Origin: Segetibacter aerophilus
Lineage (GTDB): Bacteria; Bacteroidota; Bacteroidia; Chitinophagales; Chitinophagaceae
Direction: 5' to 3'
DNA length: 64,000 nt
Assembly (NCBI RefSeq): GCF_007991655.1
Contig: NZ_BJYT01000017.1
Location: 1 to 64,000 of the forward strand
Shown: positions 55,950 through 64,000 of the stretch, piece after piece
Position numbering within the stretch: position 1 is the stretch's first letter
Layout of the letters: each line of letters begins with the position of its first letter
The notes under the pieces: generated by a model
The model's input: only the letters and a program-made list of their open reading frames with translations
Database searches by the model: none
What the model was told of the DNA's origin: nothing
Made by a program: the position numbers and the translations under genes

Positions 55950-56321
55950 TTAAACTTTGTCTCGAAAATAAGCAAGTGCCATAAAACCTTTCACTTCTTC
56001 ATTAATGTCATCCTTAGAGATCATTCTGAAGTGATGGTTGAATTGTTTGTCGTCGCCCGGAACTTGTGCAATCTTCACAAAACACAAATTGTCATGATAC
56101 GGCTGCCGAAAAGGGAAAACTATGTGAACGAAGTTTTTACCAAAGTGAGTTGCCCAGGCAATAGTTCGATGTGGGCTGCAAATACCAATCATAGTTTTTG
56201 CCGCACGAAGTTCTACCATTCCAATACTATCATAAACCTCTTTAAAATAGTTAAAAAGCTCAATGGAAACAGCGGACTTACCCTGTAAGAATTCGCCTAT
56301 TGTTTTATTATTATCGGCCAT
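55950..56321 (-). CDS. DUF5655-like small protein
   Basis: The 123-residue cytosolic protein reads KTIGEFLQGKSAVSIELFNY, then RTIAWATHFGKNFVHIVFPF and DDINEEVKGFMALAYFRDKV. The spacing of aromatic and charged residues resembles DUF5655 domains, whose function is unknown. There is no catalytic motif. It lies 58 bp downstream of the S51-type peptidase gene on the same strand and may be cotranscribed with it. I am moderately sure of the family, more so that it is a real gene. Confidence 0.62.
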   Translation of the reverse strand: MADNNKTIGEFLQGKSAVSIELFNYFKEVYDSIGMVELRAAKTMIGICSPHRTIAWATHFGKNFVHIVFPFRQPYHDNLCFVKIAQVPGDDKQFNHHFRMISKDDINEEVKGFMALAYFRDKV

Positions 56322-56379
56322 ACAGTATTTGATGGATAGAGTAAAGTTGCATGAAAATTCTGGCGGTTCGGCGTTGCGT

Positions 56380-57069
56380 TTAAACAGTTTCGTGGTTGCC
56401 CGGAAATATTAAAGTATGCGCCAGATTTTCTTCTTTTAAAATGAACTCATTGATTGGTTTCCTGATAGCTTCTATAGTCTTGTCTTGGTGAAAAATCAAA
56501 CCTCCACCCATTGGAATTTCATAAGCTCTTTTTATATCTGAAATTTGTAATAGTACTGCTACTTTCGCAAGTTCATCCTTATCCTGGTGCACCAGTACAA
56601 TAAAGGGTAGCAGCTTTAAAGCTTCTGTGGCATTCATTTTTTCGTTGACTGCTTTGAAGGACTGCCATCCTAGTTGAACAGCTCCCGCAGATATTCCAAT
56701 TAAAATAGAACCTTCAGCATATTTTCTTTGCAAAATTTCATCTATCCCTTTTTCCCGGAAAATTTCAAGCCCGAGTTCTGTGTCTCCTCCTGCCAACAGA
56801 ATAAGATCGGCCTTGTCTAAAAAATCGCGGCCATCTTCATTAAAAGATGAACTAATTTTTTTGCAATTTGTAAGTCCGAGGTTTTGCATTGCTGCAATGA
56901 ATAACTCGTAAAATACCGGCTCATCATTATTTGAAGCGCCGATATAAGCACATGAGGGATCGGCATTTGTTATGTCATTCATTACTGATTGCAGGTAATA
57001 CTCCTGCTGGTCATTCTTAAGGAAAAGGAGCTGACTGTCTGCGAATAAAAATATAGGTTTTGTTTCCAT
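56380..57069 (-). CDS. Peptidase S51 / type 1 glutamine amidotransferase-like protein
   Basis: The 229-residue protein has the class I glutamine-amidotransferase-like fold of S51 peptidases (dipeptidase E, cyanophycinase). LILLAGGDTELGLEIFREKG carries the GG motif and the nucleophile Ser is in ILIGISAGAVQLGW. The candidate His is less clear (LVHQDKDELAK). Family members cleave aspartyl or cyanophycin peptides. There is no signal peptide, so it acts in the cytosol. The substrate is unknown. Confidence 0.82.
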   Translation of the reverse strand: METKPIFLFADSQLLFLKNDQQEYYLQSVMNDITNADPSCAYIGASNNDEPVFYELFIAAMQNLGLTNCKKISSSFNEDGRDFLDKADLILLAGGDTELGLEIFREKGIDEILQRKYAEGSILIGISAGAVQLGWQSFKAVNEKMNATEALKLLPFIVLVHQDKDELAKVAVLLQISDIKRAYEIPMGGGLIFHQDKTIEAIRKPINEFILKEENLAHTLIFPGNHETV

Positions 57070-57205
57070 TCAATATCTTATAATAATGCTTGTTCTGGTA
57101 CGATCAAATTTAGAAATCTAAACAGGTCAGGATGCAAAAAATCAACCTCCAACCCCTAATATTTACGCAATCATAGTTAGAACCTTTTTAGAGCTATTTC
57201 TTCTT

Positions 57206-59437
57206 TTACCTAAGAAGTTTATCAGGAGTAATAGGCAAAGTTCGAATTCGTTTTCCCGTTGCGTGATAAACAGCATTTGCAACCGCCGCTGCAAAACCCA
57301 CATTAGCAATTTCACCTAAACCCTTACTACCAATTGGATTTATGAAAGGGTCTGGTTTATCAATAAACAGTGCTTTTATATCCGGTACATCGGCGCTAAC
57401 AGGTACGTGGTAATCGGCAAGGTTGTTATTGACATAACGTCCGAAGCGATGATCCATTACAGCATCTTCCATAAGCGCCATTCCGATACCACTGACTACA
57501 CCTCCCATAAGTTGACTTGCGGCAGTCTTTTCGTTGATGATCTTTCCGGCATCAGCTACTGTAACTACTTTTTTTATGCGAACAACTCCCGTTAACCGAT
57601 GCACTTGTACCTGAACAAAGTGAACAGCAAAGGAGTAAATAGAATACTTATTTCTTTCGTCTCCTGCCTGTGAGTCTTTCGTTACTTCCAGCTGCGAACT
57701 ACCCGTCTGCTTTACAACATCTGCATAAGCAACTTTTTTTGAAGCATCTGTTTTTAGGGTGATGTATCCTTTCTCAAAATGAAGGTTTTCCGGCTTTGCA
57801 CCTTGTAGCAGTGAACCTTGAATTGTTACCAGTTCGGCCATCTTTTGTTGCAATGCAACACATACATCATGCACTGCCGAACCTAAAGTAGAGGTAGTTG
57901 TGGAGCCGCCCTGTGTAGGTCCCGGCGGAAGCGAAGAGTCTCCCAATTCAAATGTTATCTTACCGGGCGATAGCCCAAACACGTTACTGGCAATGCTAGT
58001 CATAGTAGTTGCAGTTCCAGGCCCGCTGTCGCTTACTGCACTTTGCAACACCAGTGACCCATCAGCTAGTAAGGTAGCCTTAACCGTTGCCCTACCTCTG
58101 TTGGCATTAAAGTTACCGGCTCCCATTCCATATCCTAATTGCCATTCACCTTCCTGCATAGAGTTTGGCTTCGGATTTCGCTTGTTCCATCCAATTGCTT
58201 CCGCCCCTTTTTGGTAGCATTCTTTTAGATATTTGCTCGACCAGGGAAGATTACGCACCGGATCAACATCTGCATGATTTCTTATCCTTAATTCAAGCGG
58301 GTCGAGGTTTACTGCATACGATAGCTCATCGATGGCACATTCTAAAGCATAAGCGCCTGTAGCTTCTCCCGGGCCTCGCATCCACGTAGGAGTACTTTTA
58401 TCGAGAGCCACAATCTTATACCTCGTATTTACATTTGGGCATGCATACATGACCTTCGAAATATCTACGGTTCGGTCTGTAAATTCTTCATAAGTAGAAG
58501 TTTCAGAAATAGCTTCATGGGTAAGGCCGGTAAGCACTCCATCACGGGTAGCGCCTAAACTTATTTTTTGCCACGAATAGGGCCGGTAACCGACCATAGT
58601 AAACATTTGCGGGCGGGTTAATACGAGCTTAACAGGCTTATTTATTTTTTTCGCAGCCAACACTGCCGCTATCACATGTGGCCATGTACGCAAACCTGAA
58701 CCAAAACCCCCGCCCACAAAATCGGTGTTTACCTGTACGTTTTGCTCCTTTAGCTTAAACGCATCCATAATGCTTCTTTGTGTAGATTTAACACCCTGCG
58801 TTTTATCAAACACGGTCACTTTATCCTCTCCATCCCAAAAAGCGGTCGTTGCATGAAGCTCCATTGGGTTGTGCACTTCTACAGGAATAATATATTCGGC
58901 TTCTATCTTAATGACTGAATTCTTATAAGCATCGGCTTCACCTCTTATATAGTCCGCATAACGCGGGCCTTTTGGTACAACTGCTTTGTCTTTATTGCCT
59001 TCTATATCCGTACGTTGATCGTCCTTATTGTACTCGGTTTCGACTAAAGTAGCAGCGTAGATGGCTCGCTCGTAAGTATCTGCAATAACAATCGCAATGG
59101 GCTGACCTGCAAAATAAATTTGTGTATTCTGGAAAACCCTAAATGGTTCGCCCCCGGTAGGAGGTTTGGCAGGATTGCCACCAGTTTCATATCCTGGTAT
59201 TGCAGGGGCGTTGCCATGATAAATTATAGCAAGAACACCCGGAGCACTTTGAGCTTTTTTTGTATCAATTTTTTTGATATGGCCTTTTGCGATGGTGCTT
59301 TCAACCAATACCGCATATGTTAATCCTGGTAGAATGTCGTCGACTGAATACTTTGCTGCACCCGTTACTTTTTGCCTGCCATCAACCCGATCAAGCGCCT
59401 CATCTGGCTGACCTCCTAAATATTGGTGTGTTGCCAT
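57206..59437 (-). CDS. Molybdopterin-binding subunit of a xanthine dehydrogenase-family enzyme (orphan)
   Basis: The 743-residue protein starts directly with the large-subunit opening ALDRVDGRQKVTGAAKYSVD and contains the cofactor-binding FVGGGFGSGLRTWPHVIAAV, WMRGPGEATGAYALECAIDE, and the active-site Glu near the end in IGSKGLGEIANVGFAAAVAN. The ending TGKRIRTLPITPDKLL is typical of PaoC/YagR-type subunits. These normally need a 2Fe-2S subunit and an FAD subunit encoded next to them. Here the upstream gene is divergent and the downstream one is a peptidase, so partners are missing. No Tat signal is present. The substrate, often an aldehyde or N-heterocycle, is unknown. Confidence 0.87.
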   Translation of the reverse strand: MATHQYLGGQPDEALDRVDGRQKVTGAAKYSVDDILPGLTYAVLVESTIAKGHIKKIDTKKAQSAPGVLAIIYHGNAPAIPGYETGGNPAKPPTGGEPFRVFQNTQIYFAGQPIAIVIADTYERAIYAATLVETEYNKDDQRTDIEGNKDKAVVPKGPRYADYIRGEADAYKNSVIKIEAEYIIPVEVHNPMELHATTAFWDGEDKVTVFDKTQGVKSTQRSIMDAFKLKEQNVQVNTDFVGGGFGSGLRTWPHVIAAVLAAKKINKPVKLVLTRPQMFTMVGYRPYSWQKISLGATRDGVLTGLTHEAISETSTYEEFTDRTVDISKVMYACPNVNTRYKIVALDKSTPTWMRGPGEATGAYALECAIDELSYAVNLDPLELRIRNHADVDPVRNLPWSSKYLKECYQKGAEAIGWNKRNPKPNSMQEGEWQLGYGMGAGNFNANRGRATVKATLLADGSLVLQSAVSDSGPGTATTMTSIASNVFGLSPGKITFELGDSSLPPGPTQGGSTTTSTLGSAVHDVCVALQQKMAELVTIQGSLLQGAKPENLHFEKGYITLKTDASKKVAYADVVKQTGSSQLEVTKDSQAGDERNKYSIYSFAVHFVQVQVHRLTGVVRIKKVVTVADAGKIINEKTAASQLMGGVVSGIGMALMEDAVMDHRFGRYVNNNLADYHVPVSADVPDIKALFIDKPDPFINPIGSKGLGEIANVGFAAAVANAVYHATGKRIRTLPITPDKLLR

Positions 59438-59632
59438 AAAATGTCTATTTACCTATACCGCAGCAATGATTTTATCGAAGTTAATTGTTTGACGCAAGAG
59501 GATTGACAAAAGTAATCCGTTGGTCTGATAGGTCAGAAAACTCTTTCTTTCTCACTGCACAGAACCTAATCCCTTTCGAAACGTTTAAATGAAAATTAAC
59601 CTAGGGTTTTTATTATGCAATTAAAATAAACA

Positions 59633-60544
59633 ATGAGCACTTTAATATTAGTAGCAGGAGCAACTGGAGATTTAGGTGGACGAATAGTAAGGGAATTAGT
59701 AAACCGAGGCGCTGAAGTTAGAGCCATTGTTCGTTCGACTGCTGCGGTTGAAAAAATAAGACTATTGGAAGCACAAGGTGTAAAGATTTGCAAAGTAAAT
59801 AATTGGAATTTGGAGGAACTAAAAAAAGCTTGTGACGGAGCGTCTTGCGTTGTTTCTGTATTAGCCGGTTTGAGTGACGTAATCATAGATGCCCAAAAGG
59901 TATTATTAGACGCAGCAATTGCCGCAGGTGTGCCGCGTTTCATCCCCTCTGACTATTCATTAGACTTCACTAAATTCTCACATGGTGAAAACCGAAACTT
60001 GGATTTAAGGCGTCAATTTCATCAGTATCTTAATAATACTTCTATAGCCTCCACGTCCATTTTTAATGCTGCATTTGCAGATTTGCTTATAGGTCCAATG
60101 CCTGTAATTTTCTTTAAACGAAAGTTAGTTTTGTATTGGGGGAATGCGGACCGTCGCTGGGATTTCACTACCATAGACAACACTGCTGCTTATACAGCTA
60201 ACGTAGCACTTGATACATCAACTCCAAGGTATCTTAGAATAGCAGGCGATCAAATTAGTCCTAGAGAGATAAGAGCAGTTGTAAATGAGTTGACGGGCCA
60301 GAAGTTCTCGCTTCTACATACAGGCGGGCCAAATTTGCTTCGAATGATTATTAAAATAGCAAAAACACTTTCACCATCAAAAAATGATCTTTATCCTGCC
60401 TGGCAGGGAATGCAGTATATGCATAACATGATTGACAAACGTTCTAAAATTGAAAAACTGGATAACAACCGATACCCAGATATAAGATGGACAAGCATAA
60501 AGAAGCTTCTAAGTGAACATCTGCACTACATCAAAAGTGTTTAA
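59633..60544 (+). CDS. NmrA-like NAD(P)-binding oxidoreductase
   Basis: This 303-residue atypical short-chain dehydrogenase has the Rossmann motif LILVAGATGDLGGRIVRELV (residues 4-23). CVVSVLAGLSDVIIDAQKVL and FIPSDYSLDFTKFSHGENR resemble isoflavone-reductase and aromatic-alcohol-reductase relatives. The Lys of the catalytic YxxxK is not obvious, so it may be an NmrA-type redox sensor or a reductase. It is divergent from the molybdopterin subunit gene (195 bp apart). Confidence 0.82.
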   Translation: MSTLILVAGATGDLGGRIVRELVNRGAEVRAIVRSTAAVEKIRLLEAQGVKICKVNNWNLEELKKACDGASCVVSVLAGLSDVIIDAQKVLLDAAIAAGVPRFIPSDYSLDFTKFSHGENRNLDLRRQFHQYLNNTSIASTSIFNAAFADLLIGPMPVIFFKRKLVLYWGNADRRWDFTTIDNTAAYTANVALDTSTPRYLRIAGDQISPREIRAVVNELTGQKFSLLHTGGPNLLRMIIKIAKTLSPSKNDLYPAWQGMQYMHNMIDKRSKIEKLDNNRYPDIRWTSIKKLLSEHLHYIKSV

Positions 60545-60707
60545 AACAGTTTATATGATCAACCCTTGTTGCAACACGCGCGACTTAGTCCTTACGTAAT
60601 CTTGCGTTAGTTGTAGTAACTGTGTTATTTATCTCTGCACTTTTTTCGTTTGCCATCATTTACAATTCTACCTAAATTAGGATGAACCATCTACATAGGA
60701 ACTTACA

Positions 60708-61934
60708 TTAGTTAAGAGAAACTTGCTTAAAAAAAACGTGGTCCTTGTCCTTAATGTTCTCAGTATAAGCTATCACAATTTTATTTGCATTAATTGGGTA
60801 AATAACCGGAAAAGATGAATTGCTTGTTTGGGAAGTGATATAGCTTTTTGTTGTTGTCTTGCCGTTTGCATCTCTTTGTTCAATGCCTATTCTGCTGCTA
60901 AACTTATTTCCATTTGGAAAACTTTCATTCCATACAATCAAAATATTATCGTTTGGAAGTGATGCAATCTGACAATGTTTTGCCGCTTTACCACTTACAC
61001 TATCCCTGCTGGTAAATGTCTTCCCATTATCCTTTGAATTGTTATAATAGATGCCTGAGCCCGCTCCACCGGTGAACCATGTGAAGTGTATTCCCAATTC
61101 ATTTTCTGCCATTGCAGGACCAGTATGAGGGCAGCCACTTATTACCCAATTGTCCTGACTTATTCTTTTTGGTGCGGTGAAAGTTCTGCCGTCATCCATT
61201 GAAACAATATGCACCATGTCACGAATGCTGTCGTTGATAATTGCCCTGTACAAAACATGAATGTCTTTATTTTTATCAACAAACAAATCTGTTCTGCAAC
61301 ACTGGCAACAAGGTCCACTTATTAACCGCTCATTCTGAAAGCCATTCTTACCATTTGTGATAGCATAATATAATCCGGAACCTTCCCCTTTCCAATGCTT
61401 CCGGTTATCTAACCAGGTAATGCCTGCTTCACCATTTGGCAACAATGCCATATCAAAATACCGCTGGTCAAAACTTGCTGTATCTACTGTTAAACTCTTT
61501 GGTTTTGTCCATGTTCTACCACCATCAAACGACTGGCTATAATAGACCAAACCCGAGTATTGATTTATAGGATTGGGGTTGGCTGCACCCCAGGTAGCAA
61601 TGATTTCACCTGAAGGCTTGACAATCACTTTTGGCATATTTTCTCCCTGCGGATGAACATTTGTACTCCCTGGTATTTCTACGGCCTTACCAAATGTCTT
61701 TCCCTCATCTTGAGATATGGCATAACAGAAAACAGAAGTCACGGGATTTACTTTTTTTATCCAGCTTAATACCACCCTGTCTTTACTGTCTTTAGTTAAG
61801 TAGGGGCACGACCCTGCTGCTGTGTCTATAATTGTTTCATTAGATGCCATGATAGTTGCTTTTTTGTCTTCCGTTTTACAGGAATATGTAAAGATTGTTG
61901 CAACTAATAATAATAATAGTGATGCTTTTTGCAT
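60708..61934 (-). CDS. BNR-repeat (sialidase-fold) lipoprotein with CCQCC motif
   Basis: The 408-residue lipoprotein has lipobox LVATIFTYSCKTEDKK. The mature part is a six-bladed sialidase-type propeller with several Asp-box-like repeats (SQDEGKTFGKAV, SFDGGRTWTKPK, SMDDGRTFTAPK, SKDNGKTFTSRD). The Arg triad and Tyr/Glu of true sialidases are not evident. A striking GPCCQCCRTDLF segment and a Cys in SCPYLTKD suggest metal or disulfide chemistry. It lies 48 bp downstream of the TonB receptor and is probably its surface or periplasmic partner. The ligand is unknown; metal binding is inference. Confidence 0.75.
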   Translation of the reverse strand: MQKASLLLLLVATIFTYSCKTEDKKATIMASNETIIDTAAGSCPYLTKDSKDRVVLSWIKKVNPVTSVFCYAISQDEGKTFGKAVEIPGSTNVHPQGENMPKVIVKPSGEIIATWGAANPNPINQYSGLVYYSQSFDGGRTWTKPKSLTVDTASFDQRYFDMALLPNGEAGITWLDNRKHWKGEGSGLYYAITNGKNGFQNERLISGPCCQCCRTDLFVDKNKDIHVLYRAIINDSIRDMVHIVSMDDGRTFTAPKRISQDNWVISGCPHTGPAMAENELGIHFTWFTGGAGSGIYYNNSKDNGKTFTSRDSVSGKAAKHCQIASLPNDNILIVWNESFPNGNKFSSRIGIEQRDANGKTTTKSYITSQTSNSSFPVIYPINANKIVIAYTENIKDKDHVFFKQVSLN

Positions 61935-61982
61935 GTGGTTGTTTTAAAAAAGGTCGGTAGTTAAACCGCCTCCTTACATCTA

Positions 61983-64000
61983 TTATTGATTTCTAAAATT
62001 ATAAGCAATGCCTACATTAATGGTTCTTAATTGCCCGGGGCGGTAAGAAGTACCGAAGGCACTTTTCTCTACCACTGTAGCAAAAACCTTATCGGTAAGA
62101 TTTATGCAGTTTGTCCAAAATTCAAAACCTTTGATGCTGTAACCCGCTCTCGCATTGAAAGCAGTAAAGCCGTTGTAGGTAGCTGTATTTTGTGGGTTGG
62201 TAAAGTATTTATTCATTCCCTGCATCTCGATAGCGAGTCTAAAGCCTTCAAAATAATGTGGCTTATAAGTGATTTCTCCATTATAAATGAAAGGCGGAGC
62301 TTGAGCCATCTTATTTCCCGAATAATTTTTGCCTTGTTCTATGTAATCAAGATACTTGTGTCTTGCATAAGAGCCTGCAAGCCGAATATTAAGGTCTTCT
62401 GCAGGAGCATACTTAACGATTGCTTCAACACCTGTATGGCTTGTTCTTCCTGCATTTTGATTTTGATAAGAACCATCAGCAAGCCTCGTACTTACAATCT
62501 CATTTTCTCCATCTAAATTGTATAATGACAGTTCTGCATAGCCTTTATTTGCTGCAAAAGAAACCCATCCACCCACTTCGTAGTTATTGTATGAGGATGC
62601 TTTTAACACAGGCACTTTTACACCTGTGTACAGGTCTGTAATGTTTGGTGGGGCAAAGCCGACACTGTAATTAATGTATGCTCCTTTGTTCTTGCCAAAG
62701 TCATAAGTAATTCCCAACTTAGGTGTAAAATGGTCAAAATGGTCTGTAGCATCAGGAGCCCCTGTAAATGCACTTGGTGGTAGATGGTTGTCGAACTTAT
62801 AATCTAACCGGTCGTAACGTGCAGCCGCAACTAACTTCAGTTTGTCAGTTGGCTTGTATTCAAACTGCGTGTAGACGGCAGTATTAAGCAGGTTAACATG
62901 GTAGTTTGTCAAAAGGCTGTCTTTAACTGTGTAGTTGTAATAAACTCTGTTTGCATCTCTGTCAATATCTATAAACTCTGCTTTATAAGTAGCAGGACTG
63001 AAATCAATACTAACCCCTGAAATAAACTTTGCATTTATTGACTTCAGTTTAGTTGTATGTTGTAATACTGAACCATAGCTTTTAAAACCGTCTTCGTTAA
63101 TCTGCCCTTTAGCTTTTAATGAATTTGTTGCAATATTGCTAATTGAGTAAAAAGGATTTTGACCAATGGTTGTATTGCGATAGAAAACGGTAAGACTTGT
63201 TTTGTTGTTATCGCTCCAGTCTTTAGTTAATGTGCTTCTTAATCTGAATGCATCCACTTTACGATAGGTAAACCTGTAAAAACTAACGTAGTCTTTGTTG
63301 TAAAAGTGGGAACTGTCTAAGCCGCCTTTCTGGTCTGTTTTGTAAGCAATGTAGTCAGCAACTGTAGAGAGTTTGGCTTTATCGGTAAAGCTGTAATCTG
63401 CACGTCCCGTTAAAGCTGTTTTTTTAAAGTCGTTGTGCTCCTGGTCAGGCTGGTTTTGATTAGCATAATACCCACCTATAAACATACCGACCTTGTTGTA
63501 AGTGTTACTTGCACTAAAATCTGTACGCTTGTAACCTCGGCTGCCTATCTCCGCCTGAACTTTTCCTGTTAGAAATGGTGAAGGTGATTGAGTAATAAAA
63601 TTAATTGCTCCTCCCACCGCTTCGCTGCCGTACAACGACGATGCAGGGCCTTTTATCACTTCTATTCTTTCCATTGATGCCTGGTTAATTTCTATGAGTG
63701 CATTGTGATTAAAATCGCCGGTTGTTCTTATTGGAATACCGTCTTCTAAATAAAGAAACAGGTTTTTGGTGCCCAAAGGTTGCCGGACAGACATTTCATG
63801 TTGCTCATTACCTAAATCGACCATGTATACACCAGGCACTTTGTTAATTAGCATATCAAGCCTTGTAGCTTTGGTGTCGTTTATTGTTGCTTTTGATATA
63901 ATGTTGATAGCTACGGGCACTTCTGTCCGCTTCTGTATTTCCCTACTTCCTGAAACTACTACCTCGTTAAGGTTGGCAAATGAAGGTGATAATAAAATAA
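61983..64000 (-). CDS. TonB-dependent receptor, FecA/BtuB-like (cut by window end)
   Basis: The frame is open to the right edge. The visible 671 residues include the TonB-box-like NLNEVVVSGSREIQKRTEVP and the plug (LINKVPGVYMVDLGNEQHEM, LFLYLEDGIPIRTTGDFNHN, IEVIKGPASSLYGSEAVGGA followed by INFIT). A 22-strand-type barrel ends in FGTSYRPGQLRTINVGIAYN followed by FRNQ. This plug type serves siderophores, cobalamin or metal complexes rather than SusCD glycans. It precedes the CCQCC lipoprotein in an apparent operon. The signal peptide and any N-terminal domain lie outside the window. Confidence 0.9.
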   Translation of the reverse strand, partial: ILLSPSFANLNEVVVSGSREIQKRTEVPVAINIISKATINDTKATRLDMLINKVPGVYMVDLGNEQHEMSVRQPLGTKNLFLYLEDGIPIRTTGDFNHNALIEINQASMERIEVIKGPASSLYGSEAVGGAINFITQSPSPFLTGKVQAEIGSRGYKRTDFSASNTYNKVGMFIGGYYANQNQPDQEHNDFKKTALTGRADYSFTDKAKLSTVADYIAYKTDQKGGLDSSHFYNKDYVSFYRFTYRKVDAFRLRSTLTKDWSDNNKTSLTVFYRNTTIGQNPFYSISNIATNSLKAKGQINEDGFKSYGSVLQHTTKLKSINAKFISGVSIDFSPATYKAEFIDIDRDANRVYYNYTVKDSLLTNYHVNLLNTAVYTQFEYKPTDKLKLVAAARYDRLDYKFDNHLPPSAFTGAPDATDHFDHFTPKLGITYDFGKNKGAYINYSVGFAPPNITDLYTGVKVPVLKASSYNNYEVGGWVSFAANKGYAELSLYNLDGENEIVSTRLADGSYQNQNAGRTSHTGVEAIVKYAPAEDLNIRLAGSYARHKYLDYIEQGKNYSGNKMAQAPPFIYNGEITYKPHYFEGFRLAIEMQGMNKYFTNPQNTATYNGFTAFNARAGYSIKGFEFWTNCINLTDKVFATVVEKSAFGTSYRPGQLRTINVGIAYNFRNQ

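Noticed and set aside
60708-61934. A true exo-sialidase
   Set aside because: Asp-box-like repeats are present but the catalytic Arg triad is not evident, and the neighbour is a metal/siderophore-type receptor rather than sialic-acid genes.
1-64000. CRISPR arrays, rRNA or tRNA genes
   Set aside because: No regularly spaced repeats or tRNA-like T-loops were recognised by eye; a short tRNA could still be missed without a covariance search.

Overview
This window is chromosomal DNA of a member of the Bacteroidota, most likely Chitinophagaceae or a close relative. The evidence is a SusC/SusD pair, OMP_b-brl_3 and FecA-type TonB receptors, a hybrid histidine kinase with a Reg_prop/Y_Y_Y sensor, promoters of the TAnnTTTG type, almost no Shine-Dalgarno sequences and an AT-rich composition. 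Genus cannot be read from the sequence.

Region 1 (1-16.3 kb) is an accessory, decaying zone. It holds a mobilisation cassette (candidate oriT, MobC-like protein, VirD2/MOBP-like relaxase, membrane protein), a frameshifted MFS pseudogene, an internally deleted IS3-family remnant, and an intact three-gene conflict-type module (4503-9005). That module encodes a DUF4062/TIR-like protein, a 442-aa protein of unknown fold and a STAND NTPase with a membrane segment and a short propeller. The C-terminus of the first protein and the N-terminus of the second share a 21-residue, RHIM/amyloid-motif-like sequence. Next come an OmpA-like protein and a large secreted protein with a clan-CD-like His/Cys pair. 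They are followed by the wreck of a Roco-TIR gene and by two 172-bp direct repeats bracketing remnants of a ferritin-like gene and a glycogen-debranching gene.

Region 2 (16.4-23.1 kb) carries ordinary single genes: a methyltransferase, a small secreted protein, a TonB-type outer-membrane barrel, a VOC protein, a NamZ (DUF1343) muramidase and a decayed membrane protein.

Region 3 (23.2-38.7 kb) is a signalling block of eight genes: a propeller-type hybrid kinase, three single-domain receivers, a small PAS kinase, a REC-6xPAS-kinase, and an 8xPAS HisKA_3 kinase with its NarL-type regulator. Two of the groups are clear operons.

Region 4 (38.9-45.0 kb) is a carbohydrate or polyol catabolic cluster: a polyol-type MFS permease, a D-2-hydroxyacid dehydrogenase, an LsrK-like FGGY kinase, a xylulokinase-like FGGY kinase and a histidine phosphatase. 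The last four overlap translationally. VanZ and GNAT genes follow.

Region 5 (46.6-55.4 kb) looks like sulfur acquisition: a cysteine desulfurase with a palindromic operator at its promoter, a separate promoter, a 38-codon leader peptide ending in a Cys-rich run, two hairpins, SusC, SusD, a TlpA-like thioredoxin and a DoxX-type protein. The leader suggests cysteine-responsive attenuation.

Region 6 (55.6-64 kb) has a DUF5655-like protein, an S51-type peptidase, an orphan molybdopterin subunit of a xanthine dehydrogenase-type enzyme, an NmrA-type oxidoreductase, and a TonB receptor followed by a BNR-repeat lipoprotein with a CCQCC motif. A dispersed intergenic repeat occurs at several places. 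No tRNA, rRNA or CRISPR array was recognised by eye.
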